Shown piece by piece: positions 19,880 to 28,746 of a DNA stretch of 64,000 bases. How positions within the stretch are numbered: position 1 is the first letter of the stretch; each line of letters starts with the position of its first letter. Below the pieces are notes generated by a model. It made no database searches. It saw only the letters and a list, made by a program, of their open reading frames with translations, and had not been told where the DNA came from. The DNA comes from Sulfitobacter maritimus (GTDB taxonomy: Bacteria > Pseudomonadota > Alphaproteobacteria > Rhodobacterales > Rhodobacteraceae). The DNA lies in NCBI RefSeq assembly GCF_013346665.1, contig NZ_JABVBB010000021.1:434001-498000 (forward strand), read 5' to 3'. Position numbers and translations under genes: made by a program.

Positions 19880-20941
19880 ATGGGCAGAGCAACATCTCCA
19901 GCAAACGGGGCGCGGTCTGACCTGCGCATCACCGCTGTGACCTGCGTGAAGAACGAAGGACCGTTTCTGTTGGAGTGGATCGCCTTTAACCGCGTCATCG
20001 GGGTGGGCGATTTTCTGTTCTACTCCAACGATTGCAGTGATGGCACGGATCACCTGCTCGATTGCTTGGAAGATCATGGGATCGTCACGCATCTGCCGAA
20101 CCCGGCCTCCAACCGAAACTATCAGATGCAGGCGTTAAAGGACTCGCGCCGTCATGCTGTCGTCAAAGAGGCCGATTGGGTCTGGGTCGCGGATGTGGAT
20201 GAGTTTTTGAACATCCATGTCGGGGATCACAGCATCCCTGCCCTCATTGCGGCTTGTGGCAATCCACAGGCCATCTCGCTGAACTTTCAGTTTTTTGCCA
20301 ATGGGGGTGTGCAAGACTTTGTCGACACGCCCATTATTTCGCAATTTCTCTTTAGCCATAACCCCGACATCTGGGGGGCGGAAACGGCGATTGAGGTTAA
20401 GACACTGGTGCGACAGGATTTCCCGCTGGGGTATTACGGCGCGCACCGTCCTTTCCACGACGACAGCAAGAGCCAACCCCATTGGACCGACGCATCAGGT
20501 CGGCAGGTGCCGGTGCCCTTTCGCGCTGCGGCCAACAAGCGCCGGATCCGCGCTTTCCCAGCCCGCGGCGCGCGGCGTTTTGCAACGTTGAATCACTACG
20601 CGCTGCGGTCCTTGGATAGCTATCTGGTCAAGAACGACCGGGGCGATGTGAACCGTGCGCATCGCGCCTTTGACGACAATTATTGGCGGGATCGCAATGA
20701 TGCTGCGTGGCGGGATGAGAGTATCCTGCGCTATCTGCCCGCTTTAAAAGCGGAAATGGCGCGGCTTGCGGCCCTGCCCGGCGTTGCTGATTTACATGCC
20801 CGTGCGGTACGCGCGCACCGGGCGAAATGCGATGCCCTGATGGCCGACCCTGGCTACCGCGAAATGCGCCAGCTGCTTCTGGCAACCAGCCCCTATTGCG
20901 CCGCTGAGGCCGCCTTGCGCGCAGAGATCGGTCTGACATGA
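19880..20941 (+). CDS. Glycosyltransferase family 2-like protein (GT2_4 type)
   Basis: 353 residues. The N-terminal nucleotide-sugar fold shows TCVKNEGPFLLEWIAFNR, then YSNDCSDGTD and the metal-binding ADVDEF at 104-109. The C-terminal half is helical and basic. No membrane segment or signal is seen, so it acts at the cytoplasmic side. The donor and acceptor cannot be told from sequence. It opens a packed rightward cluster; its stop overlaps the sulfotransferase start by four bases. Two further GT2_4 domains in the cluster are clear paralogues. AGGGGC precedes ATG 19880. Confidence 0.85.
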   Translation: MGRATSPANGARSDLRITAVTCVKNEGPFLLEWIAFNRVIGVGDFLFYSNDCSDGTDHLLDCLEDHGIVTHLPNPASNRNYQMQALKDSRRHAVVKEADWVWVADVDEFLNIHVGDHSIPALIAACGNPQAISLNFQFFANGGVQDFVDTPIISQFLFSHNPDIWGAETAIEVKTLVRQDFPLGYYGAHRPFHDDSKSQPHWTDASGRQVPVPFRAAANKRRIRAFPARGARRFATLNHYALRSLDSYLVKNDRGDVNRAHRAFDDNYWRDRNDAAWRDESILRYLPALKAEMARLAALPGVADLHARAVRAHRAKCDALMADPGYREMRQLLLATSPYCAAEAALRAEIGLT

Positions 20942-21573
20942 GCGGCCCGCGTATTATCAATCTCGGCCTGCCCAAGACTGGCACCACCACGCTGACCGAT
21001 GCGCTGCGCCATGCCGGGCTGCGGGTTGCAGATTGGCGGATCCGCAAAGGTCAAAGCCGCCGTGAGGACATTACCGGAGAGCATGTTGGACGCATCATCT
21101 ATGCGGATTACTTTGCCAACGGCGATCCTTTGGCGCGGTTGAACGAGTTTGACGTTATCAATGAGATGAGCGCCGTGCGCCATGATCGCAGCCTTTGGCC
21201 ACAGACCGATTTCGGTATCCTGAGCGCCATTCAGGCGCATCACCCAGAGGTGAAATTCCTGCTGTCGCACCGTGACCCCGCTAAGACCGCCAACAGCATG
21301 ATGCGTTGGAACAATCTGGGCCGACGGCGCCTGCCTGCGGCGGACGTGCCGGGGCTGCCACGCGGCTTTGGCCGCAGCGAAGCAGAGCTTGCCCGTTGGA
21401 TCGAAGCGCATTTCGCCTTCTGTCGGAAGGTCTTTCAGGGCTGCGAAAACTTTATGGAGTTTGACATCGAAGACCCCGATGCGCAGTCCCGTATCGCCGC
21501 CTATCTTGGTCTCGAATTGCCGTGGTGGGGTCAGAGCAACAGCGGCAAAATGCCATCGGCGGAGGCTGGGTGA
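20938..21573 (+). CDS. Sulfotransferase family protein
   Basis: 211 residues. The 5'-phosphosulfate-binding loop is intact (GLPKTGTTTL, 10-19), and the 3'-phosphate site appears as HRDPAKTANS (111-120). It should transfer sulfate from PAPS to a hydroxyl or amino group, probably on a glycan made by the neighbouring glycosyltransferases. Soluble, with no signal peptide. Its ATG overlaps the previous stop (ATGA) and its TGA overlaps the next ATG by one base, so translation is coupled on both sides. Confidence 0.82.
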   Translation: MSGPRIINLGLPKTGTTTLTDALRHAGLRVADWRIRKGQSRREDITGEHVGRIIYADYFANGDPLARLNEFDVINEMSAVRHDRSLWPQTDFGILSAIQAHHPEVKFLLSHRDPAKTANSMMRWNNLGRRRLPAADVPGLPRGFGRSEAELARWIEAHFAFCRKVFQGCENFMEFDIEDPDAQSRIAAYLGLELPWWGQSNSGKMPSAEAG

Positions 21574-23915
21574 TGCGTCTTACCCTGCTGATCGGACCGT
21601 CGGAGAAAGGCGCGGCACGCCTGCGCAACATTTTGCAGCAGCAGCGTGACGCCTTGTTAAAACAGGGTGTTTGTGCCCCTGACTGGAACCATGTGCGCCT
21701 CTATACGGCCTGCGCATCACCAAAGGCCGTGGGTATGTTGCGCTACCGCCGAGGCTTGGACAGCCCGCTGATCGGCGCCACGCTGCGTGACGAATTCGCA
21801 GCATTGATCCCCCGCGATCTGAGTGAGACCCGCGCAGATCACGTGGTGCTGAGTGCTGCGCAACTGGGCAATCTGCTGTCAGACCCTGCGGAAATCAGGC
21901 GATTGCAAGCGCTGCTTACGCCCTATTTTGATAACATTCAGATTGTCGCGCATGTCGATGAACAGGCGCGGTTGCTGGCGGCGCATTATGATTACGCGGT
22001 GACTGAAGGACGCCGTCATTCGCTGGAGCAAGAACTGACGTTGGCCGAGAACGCGGACTGGTGGCAGGCGGCGTTGCAAGGCGGTGACGCGGACCCCGAT
22101 TTCGGCCTGTTTCCAGACATACAGAACCCGCCGTTCTGGTTGGACTTTGCAGCCCTGCACCGCCATTGGGCGCAGGTCTTCGGGGAGGATAACGTAACCT
22201 TCAGACCGCTTAACCTTGACCATCTGACCTCAGAAAAAGGCGCGTCAGAGATTGCGGATATTCTAGGCCTTGATACGTCACTTGGCCCTGTAAAGCCGGG
22301 CCGCCTGATCGCCCCCCTGCCTGCGGCATGGCTGGCCAGAATGCGGCAGTTCAACGCGGTCCTGGTCCGCTACCTGCAAGCGCAGGACCTGTCTTGCCCG
22401 CGCAGCACCTGGAACCCGATGTTGCAAGCATTGCAGATCGACGGAAAGCCAACAGCACCGGGCAGCCTCACACCGGTGTCCGAGCGGTTTTCGCACGACA
22501 ATCAATCACTTGCCACCAAATTTCCCGCCCTGCGCGAGGCGCTTACACCGGATGCACCCTTACCGAATTGGGTTGAGCCGGACCCCGAGTTTGGCTTTCG
22601 CGCCACGCAATATCTCACCGCTTTCGCGCATCGTATCCGTGCGACCTCTACCCCGCTGAGCGAGAAACGCGCTGATGTTGCTGAACTCGAACGCTCGGCT
22701 GCAAAGTTTGAAACGATGCTCTCATTGTCGCCACAACACCCTGACCCTGCGCGGCTGCTCAATCGGATCAAAGTGAACCATGAGATGATCCTGCGCGGCC
22801 CCTTCAGGCCGCATAATGCCGCGACCGTTGAGGGCGAAGATCAGCCTGCCTCCCCCTTTACCCCAGTGCCCCCCCGCAGCCTCCCATCCGGGAGCAGTGG
22901 AAATGTCATCGTCGGCTGTATGAAAAACGAAGCGCCCTATATTCTTGAATGGGTCGCCTATCACCGTAGCATCGGCTTCGACAATTTCCTGATCTACACC
23001 AACGACTGCACCGACGGGACGGATGCGTTGCTATCGCATTTGCAGGCTTTGGGGATCGTGGAGCATCGCACCAACGACAACTGGAAAGGCAACTCGCCGC
23101 AGCAGCACGCGTTGAACCGGTCGCTCAAAGAGCCGCTTATCCGCAATGCCGAATGGATCGCGCATATTGATGTGGATGAGTTCGTCAACATTCGCACCGG
23201 CAATGGCACGCTCAACGATTTCTTCGCCGCTGTGCCGGATGCCACAAATGTCGCGATGACATGGCGGCTGTTTGGCCATAACGGCGTGACGCGGCACACT
23301 GATGCGCCGGTCATCGCGCAATTCGACCACGCAGCCCCCAGCTTTTGCCCCAAGCCGCATACCGTATGGGGCTACAAAACCCTGTTCCGCAATATCGGCG
23401 CCTATGGCAAGATTTCCTGCCACCGGCCTAACAGGTTGGACGAGGCTGCAACAGCACGCGTCAAATGGGTCAACGGCTCGGGGCGGGACATGACCAAAGA
23501 CGCACTGCACAACGGGTGGCGGTCGTCTAAAAACACCATCGGCTATGATCTCTTGCAGCTGAACCACTACGCGCTGCGCTCGGCTGATTCATTCCTGATC
23601 AAGCGCCAGCGCGGGCGCGCGTTGCATGTGGATCGCTCAATCGGGCTGAATTATTGGATCCGCATGGATTGGAACGACCACCGCGATGTGTCGATCCAAC
23701 GCAACCTGCCGCGTCTGCGGGCCGAGATGGACAGATTGCTGGCCGACGACAAACTGCGCAGCCTACATAACGCGGGTGTGGCATGGCACCGCGCGAAGGC
23801 CGACGAGCTACATAAAACGCCGGAGTTCAGCGATCTCTACCGAAAGGCTCTGGCCACCCAGCTGACCGCAAGCGAACGTGTGGCCTATGCGCTGGCCCTT
23901 GATATGGAAAGCTAA
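21573..23915 (+). CDS. Fusion: degenerate sulfotransferase-like domain plus GT2_4 glycosyltransferase domain
   Basis: 780 residues. Residues 1 to about 290 resemble roseobacter sulfotransferase-like proteins (LTLLIGPSEKGAARLRNIL, RDALLKQGV), but the expected KTGTT phosphate loop is replaced by SEKGAA, so PAPS binding may be lost. A linker region (about 290-440) follows, then a complete GT2_4 domain from about 443: GCMKNEAPYILEWVAYHR, YTNDCTDGTD and IDVDEF near 530-535. The start at 21573 overlaps the preceding stop (TGATG). The GT domain is paralogous to those at both ends of the cluster. The domain combination suggests an enzyme that recognises a sulfated acceptor; this is inference. Confidence 0.8.
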   Translation: MRLTLLIGPSEKGAARLRNILQQQRDALLKQGVCAPDWNHVRLYTACASPKAVGMLRYRRGLDSPLIGATLRDEFAALIPRDLSETRADHVVLSAAQLGNLLSDPAEIRRLQALLTPYFDNIQIVAHVDEQARLLAAHYDYAVTEGRRHSLEQELTLAENADWWQAALQGGDADPDFGLFPDIQNPPFWLDFAALHRHWAQVFGEDNVTFRPLNLDHLTSEKGASEIADILGLDTSLGPVKPGRLIAPLPAAWLARMRQFNAVLVRYLQAQDLSCPRSTWNPMLQALQIDGKPTAPGSLTPVSERFSHDNQSLATKFPALREALTPDAPLPNWVEPDPEFGFRATQYLTAFAHRIRATSTPLSEKRADVAELERSAAKFETMLSLSPQHPDPARLLNRIKVNHEMILRGPFRPHNAATVEGEDQPASPFTPVPPRSLPSGSSGNVIVGCMKNEAPYILEWVAYHRSIGFDNFLIYTNDCTDGTDALLSHLQALGIVEHRTNDNWKGNSPQQHALNRSLKEPLIRNAEWIAHIDVDEFVNIRTGNGTLNDFFAAVPDATNVAMTWRLFGHNGVTRHTDAPVIAQFDHAAPSFCPKPHTVWGYKTLFRNIGAYGKISCHRPNRLDEAATARVKWVNGSGRDMTKDALHNGWRSSKNTIGYDLLQLNHYALRSADSFLIKRQRGRALHVDRSIGLNYWIRMDWNDHRDVSIQRNLPRLRAEMDRLLADDKLRSLHNAGVAWHRAKADELHKTPEFSDLYRKALATQLTASERVAYALALDMES

Positions 23916-23918
23916 ACG

Positions 23919-24614
23919 ATGAGCGACAGCCCCCCGGCCAAAGACCAGAAATTCATCCGTTCACGCGGTATGAAATTCCCCGATGACCCCAGCATCCTGC
24001 GCGGCCGTTTGCGAAAAATGCTACGGCAAAACGATTACGAGACCAAGGAAACCCAAGCCGTCCTCCGAGTTGTGCGCGAAGGAGACCGGGTGATCGAATT
24101 GGGCGCTGGTGTGGGCTATATGTCCACGTTGGTGGCCAGCAAACGCAAGGTGGCCTCTGTCCATTCGTTCGAGGCCAATCCGAACCTCATCCCCTATATC
24201 CGCCGGGTCTATGCCGCCAATGGGTTGGACAACGCTGAGGTCACCAATGCAATCCTCGGCGCGCGAACAGGCCGCGTTGATTTTCATGTCCGCGCCGACA
24301 TCCTGTCCTCTTCCATGACCCGTTTTGACGGCGAAGAGCCGCCCCAAACCCATCAGATCGACGTGCTTGATGCAGGCGCGGTATTTGCCGATCTAAAACC
24401 CAATGTCCTGATCTGCGATATCGAGGGCGCCGAGGTCGATCTGATCCCGGCCCTTGATTTGTCCGGGCTGCGCGCGGCGGTGATAGAATTGCACCCGCAA
24501 TGGATCGGCCCCGAGGGGGTGAACAAGGTGTTCGCCGCTTTCATGTCCGCCGGTCTCGCCTATTACCACCGCGGCTCGCAGAACAAAGTCGTCAGCTTTC
24601 GGCGGGAATGGTAG
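23919..24614 (+). CDS. FkbM-family SAM-dependent methyltransferase
   Basis: 231 residues. The SAM-binding motif VIELGAGVGY is at 58-67, followed by HSFEANPNLIPYIRR, the FkbM-typical FEANP region. ICDIEGAEVDLI marks the catalytic strand. FkbM enzymes O-methylate sugars or polyketides. Here a glycan target is suggested by context. The gene starts three bases after the stop of the fusion gene. Confidence 0.88.
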   Translation: MSDSPPAKDQKFIRSRGMKFPDDPSILRGRLRKMLRQNDYETKETQAVLRVVREGDRVIELGAGVGYMSTLVASKRKVASVHSFEANPNLIPYIRRVYAANGLDNAEVTNAILGARTGRVDFHVRADILSSSMTRFDGEEPPQTHQIDVLDAGAVFADLKPNVLICDIEGAEVDLIPALDLSGLRAAVIELHPQWIGPEGVNKVFAAFMSAGLAYYHRGSQNKVVSFRREW

Positions 24615-24618
24615 CGGC

Positions 24619-25674
24619 GTGACCCATCTCGCGATCCTTTGCGTCCGCAATGAGGCCGCCTTTCTGTTGGAATGGCTCGCCCATCACCGTGCGATCGGGT
24701 TTGATCATTTCTTAGTGTTTTCCAACGACTGTAAGGATGGCACCGATCAGATGTTGGACCGGTTGCAGGACTTAGGCGGCCTCACCCATATCCGCAATGC
24801 TGGTCCCTATGATAAGGGCGGCATCCAGTTCACCGCGCTCAAGGCCGCCGCCAAACTGCCAGTGGTGCAGCAGGCCGATTGGATTTTACCGCTTGATGTC
24901 GATGAGTTCGTCAACATCCATTGCGGTGATCACAGCCTCGCAGCACTTCATAATGCCCTGCCCGACGCCACAGCGATCACATTGACATGGCGGCTTTTCG
25001 GCAATGCAGATCAGGTCCGTTATGAGGACCGCCCGGTGACCGAGATATTCACCCGCGCCGCCCCATCCGTCATGCATTGGCCATGGCGTGCGGCGATGTT
25101 CAAAACCCTCTACCGCAACGACGGCACCTACGCCAAACCCGGTGTTCACCGCCCCCGCGACCCGGATCTGACACGGCTCGACGCGGCCCACTGGTTCGAC
25201 AGTCATGGGCGGCCACTGGGTGCGCAGTTCAAGACCCGGCGCATCTTTTCCAACTTCGGACGCGACAACTATGGGCTGGCGCAGATCAATCACTATCCCC
25301 TCGGCGCGATGGAGACCTATGTGCTCAAAGCAGACCGAGGCCGCGCCGTGCACAGCGAAGACATGCTGGGGTTGGACTATTGGGTCGAGCGCAACTTCAA
25401 CACCGATAGTGATACGACGATCACCGCCACAGCCGAGGAACGCAATGCAGCCTTGGCCGAACTCAAAGCCGATCCCCGGTTGGCCAAGCTTCACGCACAG
25501 GCCGTTAAATGGCGCCGCGCCCGCTTTGACGCTCTCATGCAACGCGAACCCTTTCGCGCTCTTTTTGGCCGCTTGCTGATGACCCCGCCCAGCCGGCCAG
25601 TCACCGAAAACGCCGCACGGTTTATGATCCGACATGCCAATCTGGCCCGGCAATCCGACGCAGAAAACAGCTAA
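24619..25674 (+). CDS. Glycosyltransferase family 2-like protein (GT2_4 type), GTG start
   Basis: 351 residues from GTG 24619; the protein begins immediately with the first beta strand (THLAILCVRNEAAFLLEWL), so no earlier start is needed. Further motifs are FSNDCKDGTD (34-43) and LDVDEFVNI (92-100). It is the third GT2_4 domain of the cluster, similar throughout to the other two, including the conserved NHYPLGAMETYVLK segment. It starts four bases after the FkbM stop. Cytoplasmic glycan assembly is likely; sugar specificity is unknown. Confidence 0.84.
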   Translation: MTHLAILCVRNEAAFLLEWLAHHRAIGFDHFLVFSNDCKDGTDQMLDRLQDLGGLTHIRNAGPYDKGGIQFTALKAAAKLPVVQQADWILPLDVDEFVNIHCGDHSLAALHNALPDATAITLTWRLFGNADQVRYEDRPVTEIFTRAAPSVMHWPWRAAMFKTLYRNDGTYAKPGVHRPRDPDLTRLDAAHWFDSHGRPLGAQFKTRRIFSNFGRDNYGLAQINHYPLGAMETYVLKADRGRAVHSEDMLGLDYWVERNFNTDSDTTITATAEERNAALAELKADPRLAKLHAQAVKWRRARFDALMQREPFRALFGRLLMTPPSRPVTENAARFMIRHANLARQSDAENS

Positions 25675-25823
25675 ATCGCTGCATCTCCCGCAGGCCAGAG
25701 CCACAGTCTACGTCACATTCTCTTCAATTTCGCACGGATTTTCCGTATTTCTGCCCTATTATCCGATTAGACCGAGCAGAATAGGCGGGGTCTCCTCCGT
25801 CATAGCATAGTCGAGGATGCCAG

Positions 25824-26783
25824 ATGCCGCGTGAGACACCTACAATTGAAAGCTCATTGGCCGATCTGCCAAAGCGCAAATGGCTGCGTGCAGTGGAAGC
25901 AGTGGCCGAAGAAGATGGCTATTTCGAATCTCTGGGACAAAGCCATTTTTCCGCGTTTATCGAACGCGAAACCACCCTCCTCGTCACATTTGAAACCTAT
26001 CAAGGCATGCATGCGCTTTCGGACAAAGCGCAGCCCTTGGGCTGGGACATGGTGCGCAACCACGATTGGTCGCATCTGTGTCTGGCCAGCGATGGCGACA
26101 CTTGGTTCCGCGCTGAAGAAGTCTATGCCTATTTCGACCGGCTGATCGACGATGGCTTCTTTGATGAATTCGAGCAGGTCTTGTTCTACGGCGCTGGCCC
26201 CTGCGCCTATGCTGCCGCTGCCTATTCGGTCGCGGCCCCCGGTGCTGCGGTCGTGCTCATTCAACCGCAGGCCACGCTCGATCCGCGCATCACCGAGTGG
26301 GATGACCGCTTTGTCGACATGCGCATTCACGATTTCACGTCCCGCTATGGCTTTGCGCCTGATATGCTCGACGCCGCCGAGCGGGCGTTCGTACTCTACG
26401 ACCCGAATGAGACGCTCGACGCCATGCACGCCGCGCTCTTCACCCGCCCCAACGTGTTAAAGCTGCGCATGCCGCGCATGGGCGATGCGTTGCAGACCGA
26501 TTTACTAGAGCTTGATCAACTCGACCCGCTCTTACAGGCTGCGGCAGATGGCACATTGGACGCCGCGCGCTTTGCCGCGCTCTACCGCGCGCGCCGCGAC
26601 TACCTGCCCTATCTGCGCAACGTGGCCCATGCACTCAACAGCAATGGGCGCGAACGGCTGCTGGAAGCACTCTATGCCAATGTCACCGCACGCATGAACG
26701 CCCCCCGCTTTGCCCGACGGTTGGAACGCATCCGCGCCCGCCGCGCCGCCCGCGCAGAAGAGACCCGCACGGCCGCCGGATAA
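25824..26783 (+). CDS. Conserved roseobacter protein, often labelled phosphoadenosine phosphosulfate reductase
   Basis: 319 residues. I recognise this as a family common in Rhodobacterales that annotation pipelines often call PAPS reductase. The ECGIH or CxxC-type motifs of real PAPS reductases are absent. The centre ([18 protein letters not shown], about 125-145) looks like a nucleotide- or hydrolase-type glycine-rich turn after a beta strand. The C-terminus is strongly basic ([16 protein letters not shown]). GAGGATG precedes ATG 25824. It lies 149 bases after the glycan cluster and 47 before pyrC. No function can be assigned from sequence. Confidence 0.7.
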   Translation: MPRETPTIESSLADLPKRKWLRAVEAVAEEDGYFESLGQSHFSAFIERETTLLVTFETYQGMHALSDKAQPLGWDMVRNHDWSHLCLASDGDTWFRAEEVYAYFDRLIDDGFFDEFEQVLFYGAGPCAYAAAAYSVAAPGAAVVLIQPQATLDPRITEWDDRFVDMRIHDFTSRYGFAPDMLDAAERAFVLYDPNETLDAMHAALFTRPNVLKLRMPRMGDALQTDLLELDQLDPLLQAAADGTLDAARFAALYRARRDYLPYLRNVAHALNSNGRERLLEALYANVTARMNAPRFARRLERIRARRAARAEETRTAAG

Positions 26784-26830
26784 GGTTTTCAATCTGGCGT
26801 GCGGCAACGCACTGTGCTAGCCCCGCGCCC

Positions 26831-27862
26831 ATGACACAAAGCCTCACGATCCGCCGTCCCGACGACTGGCACCTGCACCTGCGCGACGGCGACATGCTGC
26901 GCGCTGTGCTGCCGCATAGCGCCCGCGACTTCGCCCGCGCCATCATCATGCCGAACCTTGTGCCTCCGGTGGTGACCGGTGCCCAAGCCGCCGCCTACCG
27001 CGACCGGATCATGGCTGCCCTCCCCGAAGGTGCCGATTTCACCCCGCTGATGACCCTCTACCTGACTGAGGATACGGACCCCGACGACGTCGCCCGCGCC
27101 CATGCCGACGGCTTGATCCACGCCGTCAAACTCTACCCCGCCGGGGCCACGACAAACTCCGCCAGCGGCGTGTCGAACTTCGATAAAGTCGCCCCCGTGC
27201 TGGACCGTATGGCCGAGATCGGCCTGCCGCTTTGCACCCACGGCGAAGTCACCGACAATGAGATCGACATCTTCGACCGCGAAGCCGTGTTCATCGACCG
27301 CGTGCTCGACCCGATCCGCCGCGCCCACCCCGCGCTGCGCGTCATCATGGAGCATATCACCACCGCCGAGGCCGCCGATTACGTGCGCAGCAACGACAGC
27401 GGTCTCGCCGCCACGATCACCACGCACCACCTCGTAATCAACCGCAACCACATCCTCGCCGGCGGCATCCGCCCGCATTACTACTGCCTGCCGGTCGCCA
27501 AGCGCGAGACCCACCGCCGCGCCCTGCGCCAAGCGGCCACCTCTGGCGACGCGCGCTTCTTCCTTGGCACTGACAGCGCGCCCCATACCGATGGCGCCAA
27601 ACTGCAACCCTGCGGCTGCGCCGGCTGCTTCACCGCGCCCAACACAATGTCGATCCTCGCCCATGTCTTCGAAGAAGACGACGCGCTCGACAATCTCGAA
27701 GCCTTCACCTCGCTTAACGGCCCTGCCTTCTACGGCCTGCCGCCAAACGAGACGCGCATCACCCTGCGTCGCGAATCCCCTCAGCATCCCAGCAGCATCG
27801 ACACTCCCGACGGCCCGGTCACGGTCTTCGATCCCGGTTTCGATCTGCAGTGGACCTCTTAA
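26831..27862 (+). CDS. pyrC: Dihydroorotase (PyrC type)
   Basis: 343 residues, the short type II dihydroorotase of Gram-negative bacteria. It closes carbamoyl-aspartate to dihydroorotate in pyrimidine synthesis. Zinc ligands His14 and His16 are in WHLHLRDGD; the carboxylated Lys100 sits in [14 protein letters not shown]; further ligands appear in [14 protein letters not shown] and GTDSAPH. No good ribosome binding site is seen. pyrE follows after 55 bases, and a short intergenic repeat begins at the stop codon. Confidence 0.96.
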   Translation: MTQSLTIRRPDDWHLHLRDGDMLRAVLPHSARDFARAIIMPNLVPPVVTGAQAAAYRDRIMAALPEGADFTPLMTLYLTEDTDPDDVARAHADGLIHAVKLYPAGATTNSASGVSNFDKVAPVLDRMAEIGLPLCTHGEVTDNEIDIFDREAVFIDRVLDPIRRAHPALRVIMEHITTAEAADYVRSNDSGLAATITTHHLVINRNHILAGGIRPHYYCLPVAKRETHRRALRQAATSGDARFFLGTDSAPHTDGAKLQPCGCAGCFTAPNTMSILAHVFEEDDALDNLEAFTSLNGPAFYGLPPNETRITLRRESPQHPSSIDTPDGPVTVFDPGFDLQWTS

Positions 27863-27885
27863 TCTTCATCCTTTCTTAAATACCG
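27862..27885. repeat. Short A/T-rich intergenic repeat, copy 1
   Basis: ATCTTCATCCTTTCTTAAAT followed by ACCG begins on the last base of the pyrC stop. It matches copy 2 at 56355-56379 almost completely. Both copies lie at 3' ends of genes. I recall similar sequences scattered in roseobacter genomes, but that is from memory. Confidence 0.5.
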
Positions 27886-27917
27886 ATCCGACCTCTCCCT
27901 AGCCAAGGACGCCAGCC

Positions 27918-28595
27918 ATGATCCCCACCAGCCACCCCAGCCCCGAAGAAATGGCCCGCCTCGCCGCGCGCATGCTGCTGGAGATCGGCGCGGTGCATTT
28001 TAACGCGGATGAGCCCTTCACGCTGGCCTCAGGTCTGCCTTCCCCGACCTATATCGACTGCCGCAAGTTGATCTCTCACCCGCGTATCCGTTCGACGCTA
28101 ATGGATTTCCTCACCGTCACCGTGATGCGCAACGCGGGCTTCGAGGCGTTCGACAACATCGCGGGCGGCGAGACCGCAGGCATCCCCTTCGCCGCGATGG
28201 TGGCCGAGCGTATGGCCCTGCCCATGACCTATGTGCGCAAAAAGCCCAAAGGCTATGGCCGCAATGCGCGGATCGAAGGCGAGATGACCGAAGGCCAGCG
28301 TGTCCTGCTGGTCGAAGACCTGACCACCGACGGCGGCTCGAAGCTCAGCTTTGTCGACGCGATTCGGGAAACCGGCGCCACCTGCGCGCATACCGCCGTG
28401 ATCTTCCACTACGGCATTTTCCTGCAGACAGAAAAGACCCTTGGTGACCATGGCGTTAGCCTGCACGCGCTCTGCACCTGGTGGGATGTTCTGGCCGAGG
28501 CCCGCAGCCAGAACGCCTTTGACGCGGCCACGCTAGCGGAAGTCGAAGCCTTCCTCAACGCCCCCCGCGAGTGGCAAGAATCCCGCAAAAAGTAA
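27918..28595 (+). CDS. pyrE: Orotate phosphoribosyltransferase
   Basis: 225 residues. The PRPP-binding motif is [13 protein letters not shown], and [17 protein letters not shown] is the family N-terminal signature. It makes orotidine monophosphate from orotate and PRPP. It is the pathway neighbour of pyrC. AGGA lies before ATG 27918. The C-terminus ends in a basic tail (REWQESRKK). dnaB follows on the same strand after about 150 bases. Confidence 0.96.
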   Translation: MIPTSHPSPEEMARLAARMLLEIGAVHFNADEPFTLASGLPSPTYIDCRKLISHPRIRSTLMDFLTVTVMRNAGFEAFDNIAGGETAGIPFAAMVAERMALPMTYVRKKPKGYGRNARIEGEMTEGQRVLLVEDLTTDGGSKLSFVDAIRETGATCAHTAVIFHYGIFLQTEKTLGDHGVSLHALCTWWDVLAEARSQNAFDAATLAEVEAFLNAPREWQESRKK

Positions 28596-28746
28596 GCCTT
28601 TTTGCGCCAGATGTTGACGCAGGCGCCCAGCACAATGCAAGATGTGGTGGGCGCTGACAATTCGTCACATATCCACAGAAACATACAATTTGCGCCGCAT
28701 TGCCCCAGTGGCTAAGACGATCCTCTGGGTAGATATGGGTGAGGCC

